From contig JAITQG010000003.1 in assembly GCA_031289015.1 (NCBI GenBank), positions 1 through 64,000 of the forward strand: a stretch of DNA of 64,000 nt. Direction: 5' to 3'. The position numbers were made by a program, and so were the translations under genes. Each line of letters starts with the position of its first letter. The stretch's first letter is position 1. The DNA comes from Lactobacillaceae bacterium (lineage in GTDB: Bacteria; Bacillota; Bacilli; Lactobacillales; Lactobacillaceae). Positions 16,045 through 24,310 of the stretch are shown here, one piece after another. The notes below the pieces were generated by a model. It was not told the origin of the DNA, did no database searches, and worked only from the letters and a program-made list of their open reading frames with translations.

Positions 16045-16352
16045 GGTTTTGTGTGCCTTTCAGGCACAAGGGATTTTGGTTTGGTGGGGGAAGTGACTCC
16101 GCTTTGCTGGGGTTGAAGTGGGCAAGCTCGTGTGTCTCGACACACGGGCGCATATCGAAACAGCCTTTGAAAGATTGGAAGTTTCGATAAACGAATCGAT
16201 ACGGCCAAAATTTTAAGGCCCAAGAGCGTGGGCCTCAAAATTGGTCTTAATCGTTTCGCTACCTCGCTTGACCCACTACAACCCCAGCAAAGCTCCGTCA
16301 CTTCCCCCACCAAACCAAAATCCCACCCTCCACTTCGTTCCGGGACTTAAAA
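16045..16352 (-). repeat. Structured intergenic element, copy 2a (type B core)
   Basis: In the sense orientation (minus strand) the outer stem pairs 16323-16298 with 16096-16071. Both arms are interrupted by the motif seen as CTCCG on the + strand (16097-16101 and 16293-16297). An inner stem CTTTGCTGGGGTTG... follows, then the conserved AGCGAGGTAG and a type B central hairpin with apical GGCCC-ACGCTCTT-GGGCC. Two extra hairpins are present (ATCGAAAC/GTTTCGAT and CGTGTGTCGAGACACACG). The terminal hairpin TGTGCCT-GAA-AGGCACA is at 16052-16068. It is divergent to copy 2b. Confidence 0.85.
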
Positions 16353-16407
16353 CTGCTGCTATACATGTTTCTCAATGGTTGAAAATCAAACCAGACAGAA
16401 CTGCTAC

Positions 16408-16745
16408 GAAAGCTGAAGTTCTTGTAACCAGAAGGAGCTAAAGCGACTGGCGGTTGGGATTTAGTTTGGTTGGGCCTGGGGCGGAGCATTGTTGCTATAG
16501 TGGTGGATTAAGCAAGGTAGGAGCACCAACGCGGTCTTAGGGAGTTGGTTTCGCGTTTACGCGGAGCCGAATCCCTTAGACTAGTGGGACTCTTTATCGA
16601 AACACCCAATCTTTCAAAGGTGGTTTCGATATGCGCCCGTGTGTCGAGACACACGAGCTTGCCCACCTCTATAGCAACAATGCGGAGCCCCAGGCCCAAC
16701 CAAACTAAATCCCGCGCCACGCAAGGGGCGCCAAAAACAAACGAT
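16408..16745 (+). repeat. Structured intergenic element, copy 2b (type A core)
   Basis: The conserved 5' flank (CTGAAGTTCTTG...GAAGGAGCTAAAGCGACTGG) leads into an outer stem GATTTAGTTTGGTTGGGCCT... that pairs perfectly with 16688-16711. Both arms are interrupted by CGGAG (16482-16486 and 16683-16687). The inner stem CATTGTTGCTATAG is followed by AGCAAGGTAGGAGC and a type A hairpin. The two extra hairpins also present in copy 2a come next. The terminal hairpin GCGCCAC-GCAA-GGGGCGC (16714-16731) has a GNRA loop. About 42 bp are a perfect inverted match to copy 2a. Confidence 0.85.
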
Positions 16746-16787
16746 AAAGAAACCCGACCTCGTAAAATAACGAGACCGGGTTTTTAA

Positions 16788-17564
16788 TTAGTTATTATAA
16801 ATCGGCGCAAATTCTGCAATCCGGGGATATCCAACCTGCCCCACCGTCATTACATTTGAAAAATCAGGTGCCACCCCACTAACTTGCGCATAAGCAAAGA
16901 ATTCAGCATTAGCCGCTTCATTGTCAGCATCCAATACATACACCAAACTCCGCTCAGCCCCACGCACCAAATCAACCGCCCAAACCGTTTTAATCGCTGG
17001 CAAATTATTTGGCAAATCTCGCGCCAACAAAGCCTTAAATTCAGCTTGCTCAGTCAACGTGTCTTCCAAATGAATCGATGCTTCTGAATTCATTTGAATA
17101 ACCATATCAGTGATATATTGCAGATTAGTCTTATCAAGTACCACGTTATCACCCAATGGATTAACCACAATCCCCTCGATTTGATCGTTTGGTAGGGTTA
17201 AAGCGCTAAATTGGTCGTATGACAATAATGATGTGACCAGCCCTTGTGCTTGTGAAGTGGCTGCCCACTTGTCATATTCTGCCTGGTTGGTGAAAGCTGG
17301 GAAAAACAACTTGCCAGTCCCATTTTTGATGACTTGATATTGAACTTCTACATTCTCAGCATACTCAATCGATTGTGATCCGTCTGCTTCAGCTTGCCAT
17401 GCTGCCCCAATCACTTGCACCGGTGCATATAATTTTGAGACAGCGAGCATATGAATAAAGTCATGCTCGGTATCTGGATTACTGTCTGCCATAAAAGTTG
17501 TTAAAGTCGTATCTAAATCTGCGTTATCGACTGGTTCATTAAAGTAAATGCGAATTGCGTCCAT
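16788..17564 (-). CDS. SseB-like protein, paralogue
   Basis: This 258-residue protein is related in layout to the product of 14523-15398. An N-terminal helical region and a substrate-like beta region (KLFFPAFTNQAEYDKW, GIVVNPLGDNVVLDKTNL) are typical of SseB N-terminal domains. A C-terminal domain (KTVWAVDLVRGAERSLVYVLDADNE) is like the SseB C-terminal part. The function is not established. A TAAAGGGGA ribosome site supports the start. Its 3' end faces structured element 2b. Confidence 0.6.
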   Translation of the reverse strand: MDAIRIYFNEPVDNADLDTTLTTFMADSNPDTEHDFIHMLAVSKLYAPVQVIGAAWQAEADGSQSIEYAENVEVQYQVIKNGTGKLFFPAFTNQAEYDKWAATSQAQGLVTSLLSYDQFSALTLPNDQIEGIVVNPLGDNVVLDKTNLQYITDMVIQMNSEASIHLEDTLTEQAEFKALLARDLPNNLPAIKTVWAVDLVRGAERSLVYVLDADNEAANAEFFAYAQVSGVAPDFSNVMTVGQVGYPRIAEFAPIYNN

Positions 17565-17640
17565 GGTTATTCCCCTTTAGAATTTACAAAAAGTATACCA
17601 ATTTTTAGGTTGATTACCGTATAAAAAGGGAAGCCAAAAC

Positions 17641-17669
17641 AAAAAGAGCACCCCAAGAGTACTCTTTTT
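17641..17669 (-). terminator. HxlR-gene terminator
   Basis: The stem AAAAAGAG/CTCTTTTT around a 13-base loop lies 16 bases after the HxlR gene stop. Confidence 0.6.
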
Positions 17670-17684
17670 AGCAAATGGCGCGCT

Positions 17685-18017
17685 TTAAGCGTTCCACTTG
17701 TCTGACCAATGATGAATTGATGACATCATATCGCGCATTGATTCTCCGCGATCCGTCAAAGCATATTCAATCAATGATGAATCCTTGTACGTACGACGTT
17801 CAACGATGCCCTCTGACTCAAGCTCCTTCAAACGTTCAACCAAAACACGATCTGAACACTTAGTAACAGCTGTTGCCAAGTCCTTAAAACGCCGAGGTCC
17901 TTCGTTCAACAATACTTCGATAATCAAACCATTCCATTTGCGGCCCAATACATCAAACGTTGCCATGAATTTCTCACAGATTCGCCCAGTCGTCGTTTGT
18001 GTGTGTGACAATGACAT
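17685..18017 (-). CDS. HxlR-family winged-helix regulator
   Basis: This 110-residue DNA-binding protein has CEKFMATFDVLGRKWNGLII and GPRRFKDL...VLVERLKELESEGIVERR, the standard HxlR winged-helix core. A conserved cysteine occurs near the N-terminus (CEKF), the position used for redox or electrophile sensing in several family members. The target is unknown. An AAGGAGA ribosome site is present. A short divergent ORF starts 87 bases upstream. Confidence 0.88.
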   Translation of the reverse strand: MSLSHTQTTTGRICEKFMATFDVLGRKWNGLIIEVLLNEGPRRFKDLATAVTKCSDRVLVERLKELESEGIVERRTYKDSSLIEYALTDRGESMRDMMSSIHHWSDKWNA

Positions 18018-18103
18018 AAAAGATATTCTCCTTATAAAGTTTTAACCAATTCCTTACTAAAACTCTTAACCAAATAGAACCATAATCTAAGGATACATCC
18101 AAA

Positions 18104-18304
18104 ATGGATTTATCCGTCCATTTTTTCGAATCCGACACATTCTTTTTGGTCTTTCTCTCTCTTTTAATACTTACAATTATACACCGAATTCACCCGATGC
18201 TTATGAAAAGAATGTGGAGAAACAACCGTTTTGTCGTCCGAAAATTAGGATTTTATGAAGATTTAACATTAACCTATAAGCAGTATTTTATCGGCACTCG
18301 TTAA
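18104..18304 (+). CDS. Possible small membrane protein divergent to the HxlR gene
   Basis: This 66-residue frame has one hydrophobic segment (FFLVFLSLLILTIIHRI) followed by a basic, aromatic tail. An AAGGA sequence lies 10 bases before the ATG, which is long but workable. A strong hairpin terminator begins about 9 bases after the stop, which favours a real gene. No family is recognised. The position, divergent from HxlR, makes it a candidate target of that regulator. Confidence 0.4.
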   Translation: MDLSVHFFESDTFFLVFLSLLILTIIHRIHPMLMKRMWRNNRFVVRKLGFYEDLTLTYKQYFIGTR

Positions 18305-18312
18305 AACACAAA

Positions 18313-18345
18313 AAAGGGTAAAATACTCCGCGTATTTTACCCTTT
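18313..18345. terminator. Bidirectional terminator between convergent genes
   Basis: The 13-bp stem AAGGGTAAAATAC/GTATTTTACCCTT with a 5-base loop has A-rich and T-rich flanks. It can serve both the small ORF and the HD-domain gene. Confidence 0.8.
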
Positions 18346-18349
18346 GGTG

Positions 18350-18856
18350 CTATTTTTGAAAATTTCCTAACAACACATTCTTACGTTGCTTGAGTACATT
18401 CCACTTTTGTTGAAGTGGAGTAAAGAATTCAGCAATTGCAAGATAATCATCCACCATATCCAACAACAGGCTTTCGCGATATTGCGGTAATGAAATCGTC
18501 GCCCCCCACATATGCTTAAGGATAATATCCTTTTCCATTGGTGATAACGGGGTTAACTTTTCAGCATTACGCAAAGCCACACGTGGATGGATGAATGCGT
18601 GAGACCCTAATTCAAACTTGGTTTCACGCCAATCATAGTAGAACATGTCATGCAGGATGCCAGCGCGCGCGACAGCAGTTGCATTCAAACCCAACCGGAG
18701 CGCCCAACGAAAGCTAGTGTATGACACTGCAATCGAATGCGTTAGCCGATCAGAATGATGATGTTGCGTATAATTAGCGAGCGCCTGTATCTTTTCACTT
18801 GCCAACAAATCTTCGACAATAGCCAGATACATTTGATCATCTTGCCACTTTTGCAT
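18350..18856 (-). CDS. HD-domain hydrolase
   Basis: This 168-residue protein has metal-binding HD-superfamily signatures: H in THSIAVSY, HD in GILHDMFYYD near 68, and later H in AFIHPRVA and KHMWG. It is likely a cytosolic phosphohydrolase on a nucleotide or phosphate ester, but the substrate is unknown. It follows the TrmH methyltransferase gene by 43 bases in the same direction. A GGAGGTAG ribosome site is present. Confidence 0.85.
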   Translation of the reverse strand: MQKWQDDQMYLAIVEDLLASEKIQALANYTQHHHSDRLTHSIAVSYTSFRWALRLGLNATAVARAGILHDMFYYDWRETKFELGSHAFIHPRVALRNAEKLTPLSPMEKDIILKHMWGATISLPQYRESLLLDMVDDYLAIAEFFTPLQQKWNVLKQRKNVLLGNFQK

Positions 18857-18899
18857 TCACTACCTCCATAGATAGTTACGAAATCTTAAATCATTCAGG

Positions 18900-19670
18900 T
18901 TAACGCGCACGTAAGGCGAACATTGCAATCCCAGCAGCCACACCCACATTCAACGATTCAGCTTCACCAGCCAATGGAATGTAGAGATTTTGTGTGGTCA
19001 TACCAGCCAAATCAGGTTGCATCCCTTGACCTTCGTTCCCCATGATAATCGCAAATTGCGTTTGGGGTTCGATTGTAAAGAGGTCTGCAGCAGATGGATC
19101 AAGTTGGGTTCCATACACATTCAACCCGTTTTGCGTAAAGGCGGTTGTCCAGTCTTCAAGCTTACCAACGGTTGTTTGCACATGGAATTGTGAACCTTGC
19201 ATAGCCCGCAAAGCTTTTGGTGAATACAAGTCAACTGACCCCTCACCAAAGACCACCCCAGTAAAGCCAGCAGCATCTGCCGTCCGTACCATTGTGCCCA
19301 CATTACCTGGATCTTGAATCGCATCTAAGAACAACCAAGCACCATCGTGAATAAAATGTGGATCACGAGTAGCAGTTGGCAAAGAAACCTCAGCAAAAAT
19401 CCCTTGTGGCGTCTTCAAATCTGATAACTTCTTAGCGATGTCATCAAAAATCTCAAAGACTGGGACTCCTTGTGGGAATTCTTCTTCGTGTTCAGCGATT
19501 TGTTGCGCTGTTGCCATAATGGCGTGTAATTTACCATCATGATTAATAGCTTCTTGAACGAGATGCCAACCATCCAACAAATAAGTTGAAGTAGCTAGAC
19601 GTCCCTTGCGAGTTTGTAATTTGGCCCAGTTTTTAACCCGAGCGTTTTGCACTGATGTAATAGTTTCCAT
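18900..19670 (-). CDS. TrmH/SpoU-family RNA 2'-O-methyltransferase
   Basis: This 256-residue SPOUT enzyme methylates a ribose in rRNA or tRNA using SAM. The N-terminal substrate-binding region (VQNARVKNWAKLQTRKGR) is followed by the knot domain with the three SpoU motifs: LDAIQDPGNVGTMVRTADAAG near 114, IIMGNEGQGM near 208, and IPLAGEAESLNVGVAAGIAMF near 231. It resembles the Bacillus YsgA-type rRNA methylase. The downstream HD-domain gene may share its transcript. Confidence 0.9.
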   Translation of the reverse strand: METITSVQNARVKNWAKLQTRKGRLATSTYLLDGWHLVQEAINHDGKLHAIMATAQQIAEHEEEFPQGVPVFEIFDDIAKKLSDLKTPQGIFAEVSLPTATRDPHFIHDGAWLFLDAIQDPGNVGTMVRTADAAGFTGVVFGEGSVDLYSPKALRAMQGSQFHVQTTVGKLEDWTTAFTQNGLNVYGTQLDPSAADLFTIEPQTQFAIIMGNEGQGMQPDLAGMTTQNLYIPLAGEAESLNVGVAAGIAMFALRAR

Positions 19671-19723
19671 ACATTTATTATAACCTCTTTGCGGTTCAAA
19701 TGCTTGTGTTTTTGGTCAACTGA

Positions 19724-20728
19724 CTATTTAAATATACTCTTAACCCAGCTAACCAACGGATTCCAAATATTTTGTACAAACCAATTGGCGGCCTTTTTAG
19801 CATCTTGTGAATTGGCAAAATCTTTCGCCTTGGCCATAATATCGCCCGCCGAATTCTTCAAAGTGTCGGCTACACCCTTAGCATTATCAACGAATTCCTT
19901 ACTATCAGAAATCGGCGCTGCATTGACCGCTTGTAAACTCGTCACAATTGCTGACTTAGCCGCTTCAGACGTTTGATTTGCAATCCCTTGCTTGGTTAAA
20001 TTTGTGTTAAACGTATTGCCAATCACATTGATTGTAATATTAGTCCCAGCTTGTTTTTTTTCAGCCAATTCAGCCGCTGAATCAGTCACTGCAGCCGTTA
20101 ACTTACCTGGATAATCTGCATCATCTTTATTTTCTTGAATCGCAGTTGAAGTTGATGACAATAATGAATTTGCGGCCGTGGTATTCTCCTGGTCTAATTG
20201 GATGCCATCTGTAGCCAAGGCCTTATATACACCAGCCAAGGCGGCTTCTCCGGTCACGGGTTGATTAGCCGTCACATTAATAATGATGTCTTTGACCCCC
20301 GCCATGGTTGCGGCCATCGCATATTGTTGTGAAGTGACTTGGGTAATTGTATTTTGCCCATTGTATTTGTAAATATTCACCAATGTCCCTGTGCCTGCTT
20401 TGGCCGGGGCTAGTGAAACTGAACTAATCATGGCACTATCACTAACACCCGACAGCCCCAGGTAACTGCCATCACTACCAGTCGTCGTTAACTCGGTATA
20501 ATCTGTGGTAGCCCCTAGGATTTTGCCAACTTCGCTCCGATCACTTGAACCCGCGCCATAGACCACATACGCTTTTGAAAGTGCCTTAGTTTGGACAGTC
20601 GTTGAACTCGAATCTGTCGTATCAGCGCTTACCAAAGTTGGTTGAAACATGGCGGTAGTGACTGCCGTACTGGCCGTGGTCAAAGTCGCCGCTGCTAAAA
20701 TGGTTAATAAAATCGTTGTCTTCTTCAT
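19724..20728 (-). CDS. Secreted DUF1002-family protein
   Basis: This 334-residue exported protein has a signal peptide of about 35 residues (hydrophobic LLTILAAATLTT..., cleavage-like VSADT). The body matches the DUF1002 layout: AYVVYGAGSSDRSEVGKILG, then SDSAMISSVSLAPAKAGTGTLVNIY, QYAMAATMAGVKDIIINVTANQPVTGEAALAGVYKA, and a helical tail. The family is widespread in Firmicutes and uncharacterised. A GGAGGGATATC ribosome site is present. It is a single gene. Confidence 0.8.
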   Translation of the reverse strand: MKKTTILLTILAAATLTTASTAVTTAMFQPTLVSADTTDSSSTTVQTKALSKAYVVYGAGSSDRSEVGKILGATTDYTELTTTGSDGSYLGLSGVSDSAMISSVSLAPAKAGTGTLVNIYKYNGQNTITQVTSQQYAMAATMAGVKDIIINVTANQPVTGEAALAGVYKALATDGIQLDQENTTAANSLLSSTSTAIQENKDDADYPGKLTAAVTDSAAELAEKKQAGTNITINVIGNTFNTNLTKQGIANQTSEAAKSAIVTSLQAVNAAPISDSKEFVDNAKGVADTLKNSAGDIMAKAKDFANSQDAKKAANWFVQNIWNPLVSWVKSIFK

Positions 20729-20908
20729 GATATCCCTCCAAAGTTTAAATCATGCATCAATAATAAAGCTATTCACGCCATATTACCATCTTAGCTGATG
20801 AAACTTTAGCAAAGGTTATATTTATTAGCCTAGCGCTCACGTTGGTTTTTTATCACCGGTGGGTTTGTTATAATGTGATATAAACATTGAATAAGAAAAG
20901 AGAACGAG

Positions 20909-21928
20909 ATGCCATTATTGGATATGCACAACGAAAATGATGTAGCACGTTATCAAAATTTTGTCCGAACCTCTAAATTCGGCCAAGTGACCCAAGATTT
21001 AGGCTGGGCCACGGTTAAAAACAATTGGGAACCAAAGCACGTCTACGTAGAAAATGCAGCTGGTGATATCATCGCGGCCATGTCGATGTTGTTGACCAAC
21101 ACGCCGAGTGGGAAAAAATTCGCCTATGCGTCAAAAGGCCCGGTCATGGACATGCAAGATTTGACCTTGCTTGATCAATTGGTGGCTGAAGCAAAATTGG
21201 CTTTAGCTGACGACAATGCTTATCTACTCCGCTTTGATCCAGAAGTCTTGTACTCAGATGCCTATAATGCTGAGTTGCAAGCCCATGGCTATGAGACGCG
21301 TAATCGCAACGTGGCTGACGCAGGTATGCATGCCACGATTCAACCCCGCCTCAACATGGTGTTAGATTTGACGGAAAAGCCTGACGCCAAAGAAACCTTT
21401 GATCTATATCCTTCAAAGACAAAATCTAAGCTGAAACGGCCCATTCGCGATGGTGTCCAAGTCCATTGGGGGGCCGATCAAGCCGCCATTGATGCTTTCT
21501 TTAAGACCTATGCTGATATGGCTTTGCGGCATGGGATTAGCCACCGGCCCAAAGAATATTTCGACCGCATGTTGACAGCCTTTGGTACCGATGGCGAAAT
21601 TTTACGCGTCTACATCGCCACCAAAGACGATGCAGTCCTGTCAACCGGTATGGGCTTTAAGTACGGCGACAAAATCTGGTACATGTATGCTGGCTCAGAA
21701 GATGGTAATATTTTCTACGCCCCATACGCCGTCCAAACCAGCATGATTCAATGGGCCATTGATAGTGGCGTGGCACTCTATGATATGGGTGGTATTGAGG
21801 CAGTTGATGAGCATGATGGCTTGTACATCTTCAAACACACCTTCATCAAAGCCGAACCACGCGAATACATTGGCGAAATCGACGTTGTGTTAGATGAACC
21901 CACCTATGCTAAATTAGTCCGAAAATAA
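20909..21928 (+). CDS. femX: FemX-type aminoacyltransferase (peptidoglycan cross-bridge)
   Basis: This 339-residue protein is of the FemABX family. The sequence is strikingly similar to the Weissella viridescens FemX I remember, sharing stretches such as FGQVTQDLGWATVKNNWEP, KKFAYASKGPVMD and NRNVADAGMHATIQPRLNM. FemX transfers L-alanine from Ala-tRNA to the lysine of UDP-MurNAc-pentapeptide, the first step of the peptide bridge. It has two GNAT-like domains, with the YPSKTKSKLKRP segment near residue 167. It is a single gene with a near-perfect terminator behind it. The resemblance is also the main clue to the genus. Confidence 0.92.
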   Translation: MPLLDMHNENDVARYQNFVRTSKFGQVTQDLGWATVKNNWEPKHVYVENAAGDIIAAMSMLLTNTPSGKKFAYASKGPVMDMQDLTLLDQLVAEAKLALADDNAYLLRFDPEVLYSDAYNAELQAHGYETRNRNVADAGMHATIQPRLNMVLDLTEKPDAKETFDLYPSKTKSKLKRPIRDGVQVHWGADQAAIDAFFKTYADMALRHGISHRPKEYFDRMLTAFGTDGEILRVYIATKDDAVLSTGMGFKYGDKIWYMYAGSEDGNIFYAPYAVQTSMIQWAIDSGVALYDMGGIEAVDEHDGLYIFKHTFIKAEPREYIGEIDVVLDEPTYAKLVRK

Positions 21929-21935
21929 ACAAATC

Positions 21936-21959
21936 AGCCCACACAAATTTGTGTGGGCT
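21936..21959 (+). terminator. femX terminator (perfect palindrome)
   Basis: AGCCCACACAAA/TTTGTGTGGGCT is a perfect 24-base palindrome followed by seven T. It may serve both femX and the convergent surface-protein gene. Confidence 0.88.
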
Positions 21960-21963
21960 TTTT

Positions 21964-23577
21964 TTATGTATGGTCAGATGCATGGGTCGAAATTGTAAAG
22001 GTAACAATGTCAGACCACGTTCCCGCATATTTAAACTTGGGTGGCGTACCACTCGGGAATGCTGCATACACCTTTTTTATGTCTGGTGTATTGCGTTCTC
22101 CATCGGCAACAAACGTCAGCCCATCTGGGTGATCCTTTGAAAAATCATCTCCACCCGGCGTCAAGCCTAATTGATACGCGACCCCAGGTGTATCAGGATC
22201 AGCTGGGGTTGTTAGCTGCCATGCGATCGAATGGGCACAGACATTAATATAATGCGCCGCGGCTGGCAATTTGGGATTTGCGCTCAATACAATGTCGGCC
22301 TCACCTGTTTTAGTAGTTGAATCAAGCATAATGCTAGCCGGAATCGTCACGCTATAAGTTGATTGGACAGTATATTCGGCAAGTGAGCCACTTGAATGAC
22401 TTTGCCAGACATATGTATGCGTAATACCTTGACTATTATGATCATCGGCGATTTGATTACTAGCGACTTGATTGCCCAGGGGATCTTCTACATCGCCACT
22501 TACACCAACCTCACGCCACAAGGTTGAGCCAAGTTCACGACCATTATCAAATGATTTCCCTAGGTCACTGGCTGTAAGTTCTGGCAAATCGGCATCGCCA
22601 GGTAAGTTGAAATTGCCGCCTAATTTGATTTGCCACAGGCTGGTACATCCCAGCAAAAATGCATGTGTCTTGTCGACATGCGGTCCTGTTGACCATAATG
22701 ATAAGTCCAATTTTTGCAATGCGCTACACCCACGAAACATTTCTGACAAATCTCGCAATTTCGGGGTTTGCAAATTTGTTAAGTCAACGCTAATTAATGC
22801 TGAACAATTATAAAACATAAATTCGGTGTATTTCACATTATCAAACGTCCAGGCCGATAAATCCACTTGTGTTAAATTTATATCATTGGCAAAAACACCT
22901 CTGGCTATTTGTAAATAGGGCGTATGCAAATTGGATACATCTATGGTGGTGATTAAGGGCAAATCACAAAAAGTGAATGATAAGTCGACTACCGATTGCA
23001 GATTCCAATTTGCAATATCCAACTCAGACAAGGCGTGACAACTCGTAAAAGTGGCATACATCCGCTGCATATTTTGCGTATCCCAATTAGCTACATCAAG
23101 CTGCGATAATTGTTCATCACCACAAAACATATAGTCGGCATCTTCAACGTGTGCAACATCCCAAGCACTAACATCCAGCGTGGTTAGTTTGGGACAATTT
23201 GTAAATAAAGCATGCGCGTTAATCACCTGGGACATATCTAGGTTACTACCACCAATGACAGTCGTTAAATTGGCTAACGCTTGGAATAAACCTTCCGAAT
23301 CAGCATTCGCAATCACGCCTGGTTTAATTTCAATTTGCGTAATGTCATCAGCATCCCGTTTCCAGTCACCACTGGCCCCACTAATCCCTAGTTCACCAGC
23401 TTCAATAGTTAGTAAGCCAGCATTCAATGTCCAGTGGCACGTTCCAAAATCATCAGCATCATTACTAGCCGCATACACCGTTGTTGGTGCTCCAAGGCTA
23501 ATGTTTAATGCAGCCGGAGTGATAGCACCACTAATAATTATCACTAATAACATTAGCGCTTTAACAAATTTAGTCAT
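21964..23577 (-). CDS. BspA-type leucine-rich-repeat secreted surface protein
   Basis: This 537-residue exported protein has a signal peptide (about residues 1-36). Residues about 100-330 are DUF285/BspA-like repeats of about 24 residues (such as LTTLDVSAWDVAHVEDADYMF and LTQVDLSAWTFDNVKYTEFMF). The C-terminal domain (YSVTIPASIMLD ... AGTWSDIVTFTIS) is of the type seen in many Gram-positive adhesin-like proteins. There is no LPXTG or lipobox, so it is probably released or held non-covalently. The likely role is adhesion or a surface interaction. A GGAGGAT ribosome site is present. Confidence 0.82.
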   Translation of the reverse strand: MTKFVKALMLLVIIISGAITPAALNISLGAPTTVYAASNDADDFGTCHWTLNAGLLTIEAGELGISGASGDWKRDADDITQIEIKPGVIANADSEGLFQALANLTTVIGGSNLDMSQVINAHALFTNCPKLTTLDVSAWDVAHVEDADYMFCGDEQLSQLDVANWDTQNMQRMYATFTSCHALSELDIANWNLQSVVDLSFTFCDLPLITTIDVSNLHTPYLQIARGVFANDINLTQVDLSAWTFDNVKYTEFMFYNCSALISVDLTNLQTPKLRDLSEMFRGCSALQKLDLSLWSTGPHVDKTHAFLLGCTSLWQIKLGGNFNLPGDADLPELTASDLGKSFDNGRELGSTLWREVGVSGDVEDPLGNQVASNQIADDHNSQGITHTYVWQSHSSGSLAEYTVQSTYSVTIPASIMLDSTTKTGEADIVLSANPKLPAAAHYINVCAHSIAWQLTTPADPDTPGVAYQLGLTPGGDDFSKDHPDGLTFVADGERNTPDIKKVYAAFPSGTPPKFKYAGTWSDIVTFTISTHASDHT

Positions 23578-23728
23578 CCTATCCTCCGATCTGAAATTTT
23601 GTCTCCGAGTACAGTTTAAACACTATTAATTAACTATCCATGCCAACATTATGCGGCAATCCAGAATACATCGTGAATCTATGAGCAACCGCCAATATAT
23701 TGGATATTATAGGTCCCAAAACACATAA

Positions 23729-23758
23729 AAAGACTGAGTATTTCTGCACTCAGTCTTT
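23729..23758 (-). terminator. Terminator after the prfB-doxX unit
   Basis: The perfect 10-bp stem AAAGACTGAG/CTCAGTCTTT with a 10-base loop lies 9 bases after the DoxX gene stop. Confidence 0.8.
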
Positions 23759-23766
23759 CAAGGACT

Positions 23767-24291
23767 TTATTTTAGCTCAATATCATTTTGCAAAAACGGT
23801 AACCATGCTCGTAACTTTGGTGTCACCCAATAATCCAACCCGATTTTAGCTGAATTATACCCACCAATCAAAATCAAAGCTTCGATAAAGATATAAGTTG
23901 GATTAACTGACACAATACCGGACCCCAGATATGAGAAATTCATAACTAGCCCAAAGAAAGCGGCTCCTAGCGTCAATGTACCAAAAACCAAGCCAAGCCC
24001 AACCAACAATTCGCCCCATGACACGGCAAATGAAAAGGCATGAAATGCAGCGGCTGACTTACCATCACTAGTCACGGTTTTCAAAAATGCGTCATACCAA
24101 GGAAAGGCTAGTGCCCCATGTGGATCAGTGACTGGCTTGCTAATGGCCATTTGCAACACTGAATCGGCGCGGAAACCACCTTGCATGGTCAATTTTGCCC
24201 AGCCATCCAACGTCCATTGAATTCCTAAATACACGCGCAAGACTGTCAAAATCCACATTGCAATTTTGTTAGTGCGTAAAAACTTAATCAT
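23767..24291 (-). CDS. DoxX/DoxD-like membrane protein
   Basis: From the ATG behind AAAGAGGGC (the track ORF begins 21 codons earlier, inside prfB) the product is 174 residues. It has four hydrophobic segments and the DoxX-style pattern RVYLGIQWTLDGWAKL and FSFAVSWGELLVGLGLVFG. The family sits in the membrane and is linked to thiosulfate/quinone oxidoreductases or oxidative-stress complexes; the role here is open. It follows prfB with only about 20 bases between them and probably shares its transcript. Confidence 0.82.
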   Translation of the reverse strand: MIKFLRTNKIAMWILTVLRVYLGIQWTLDGWAKLTMQGGFRADSVLQMAISKPVTDPHGALAFPWYDAFLKTVTSDGKSAAAFHAFSFAVSWGELLVGLGLVFGTLTLGAAFFGLVMNFSYLGSGIVSVNPTYIFIEALILIGGYNSAKIGLDYWVTPKLRAWLPFLQNDIELK

Positions 24292-24310
24292 GTTAATGCC
24301 CTCTTTTATC

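Noticed and set aside
22850-22900. WTFD string in the BspA-type surface protein as a link to the GWTFD peptide
   Set aside because: It is part of the ordinary DUF285 repeat (SAWTFDNVKY) and occurs once; the similarity is coincidental.
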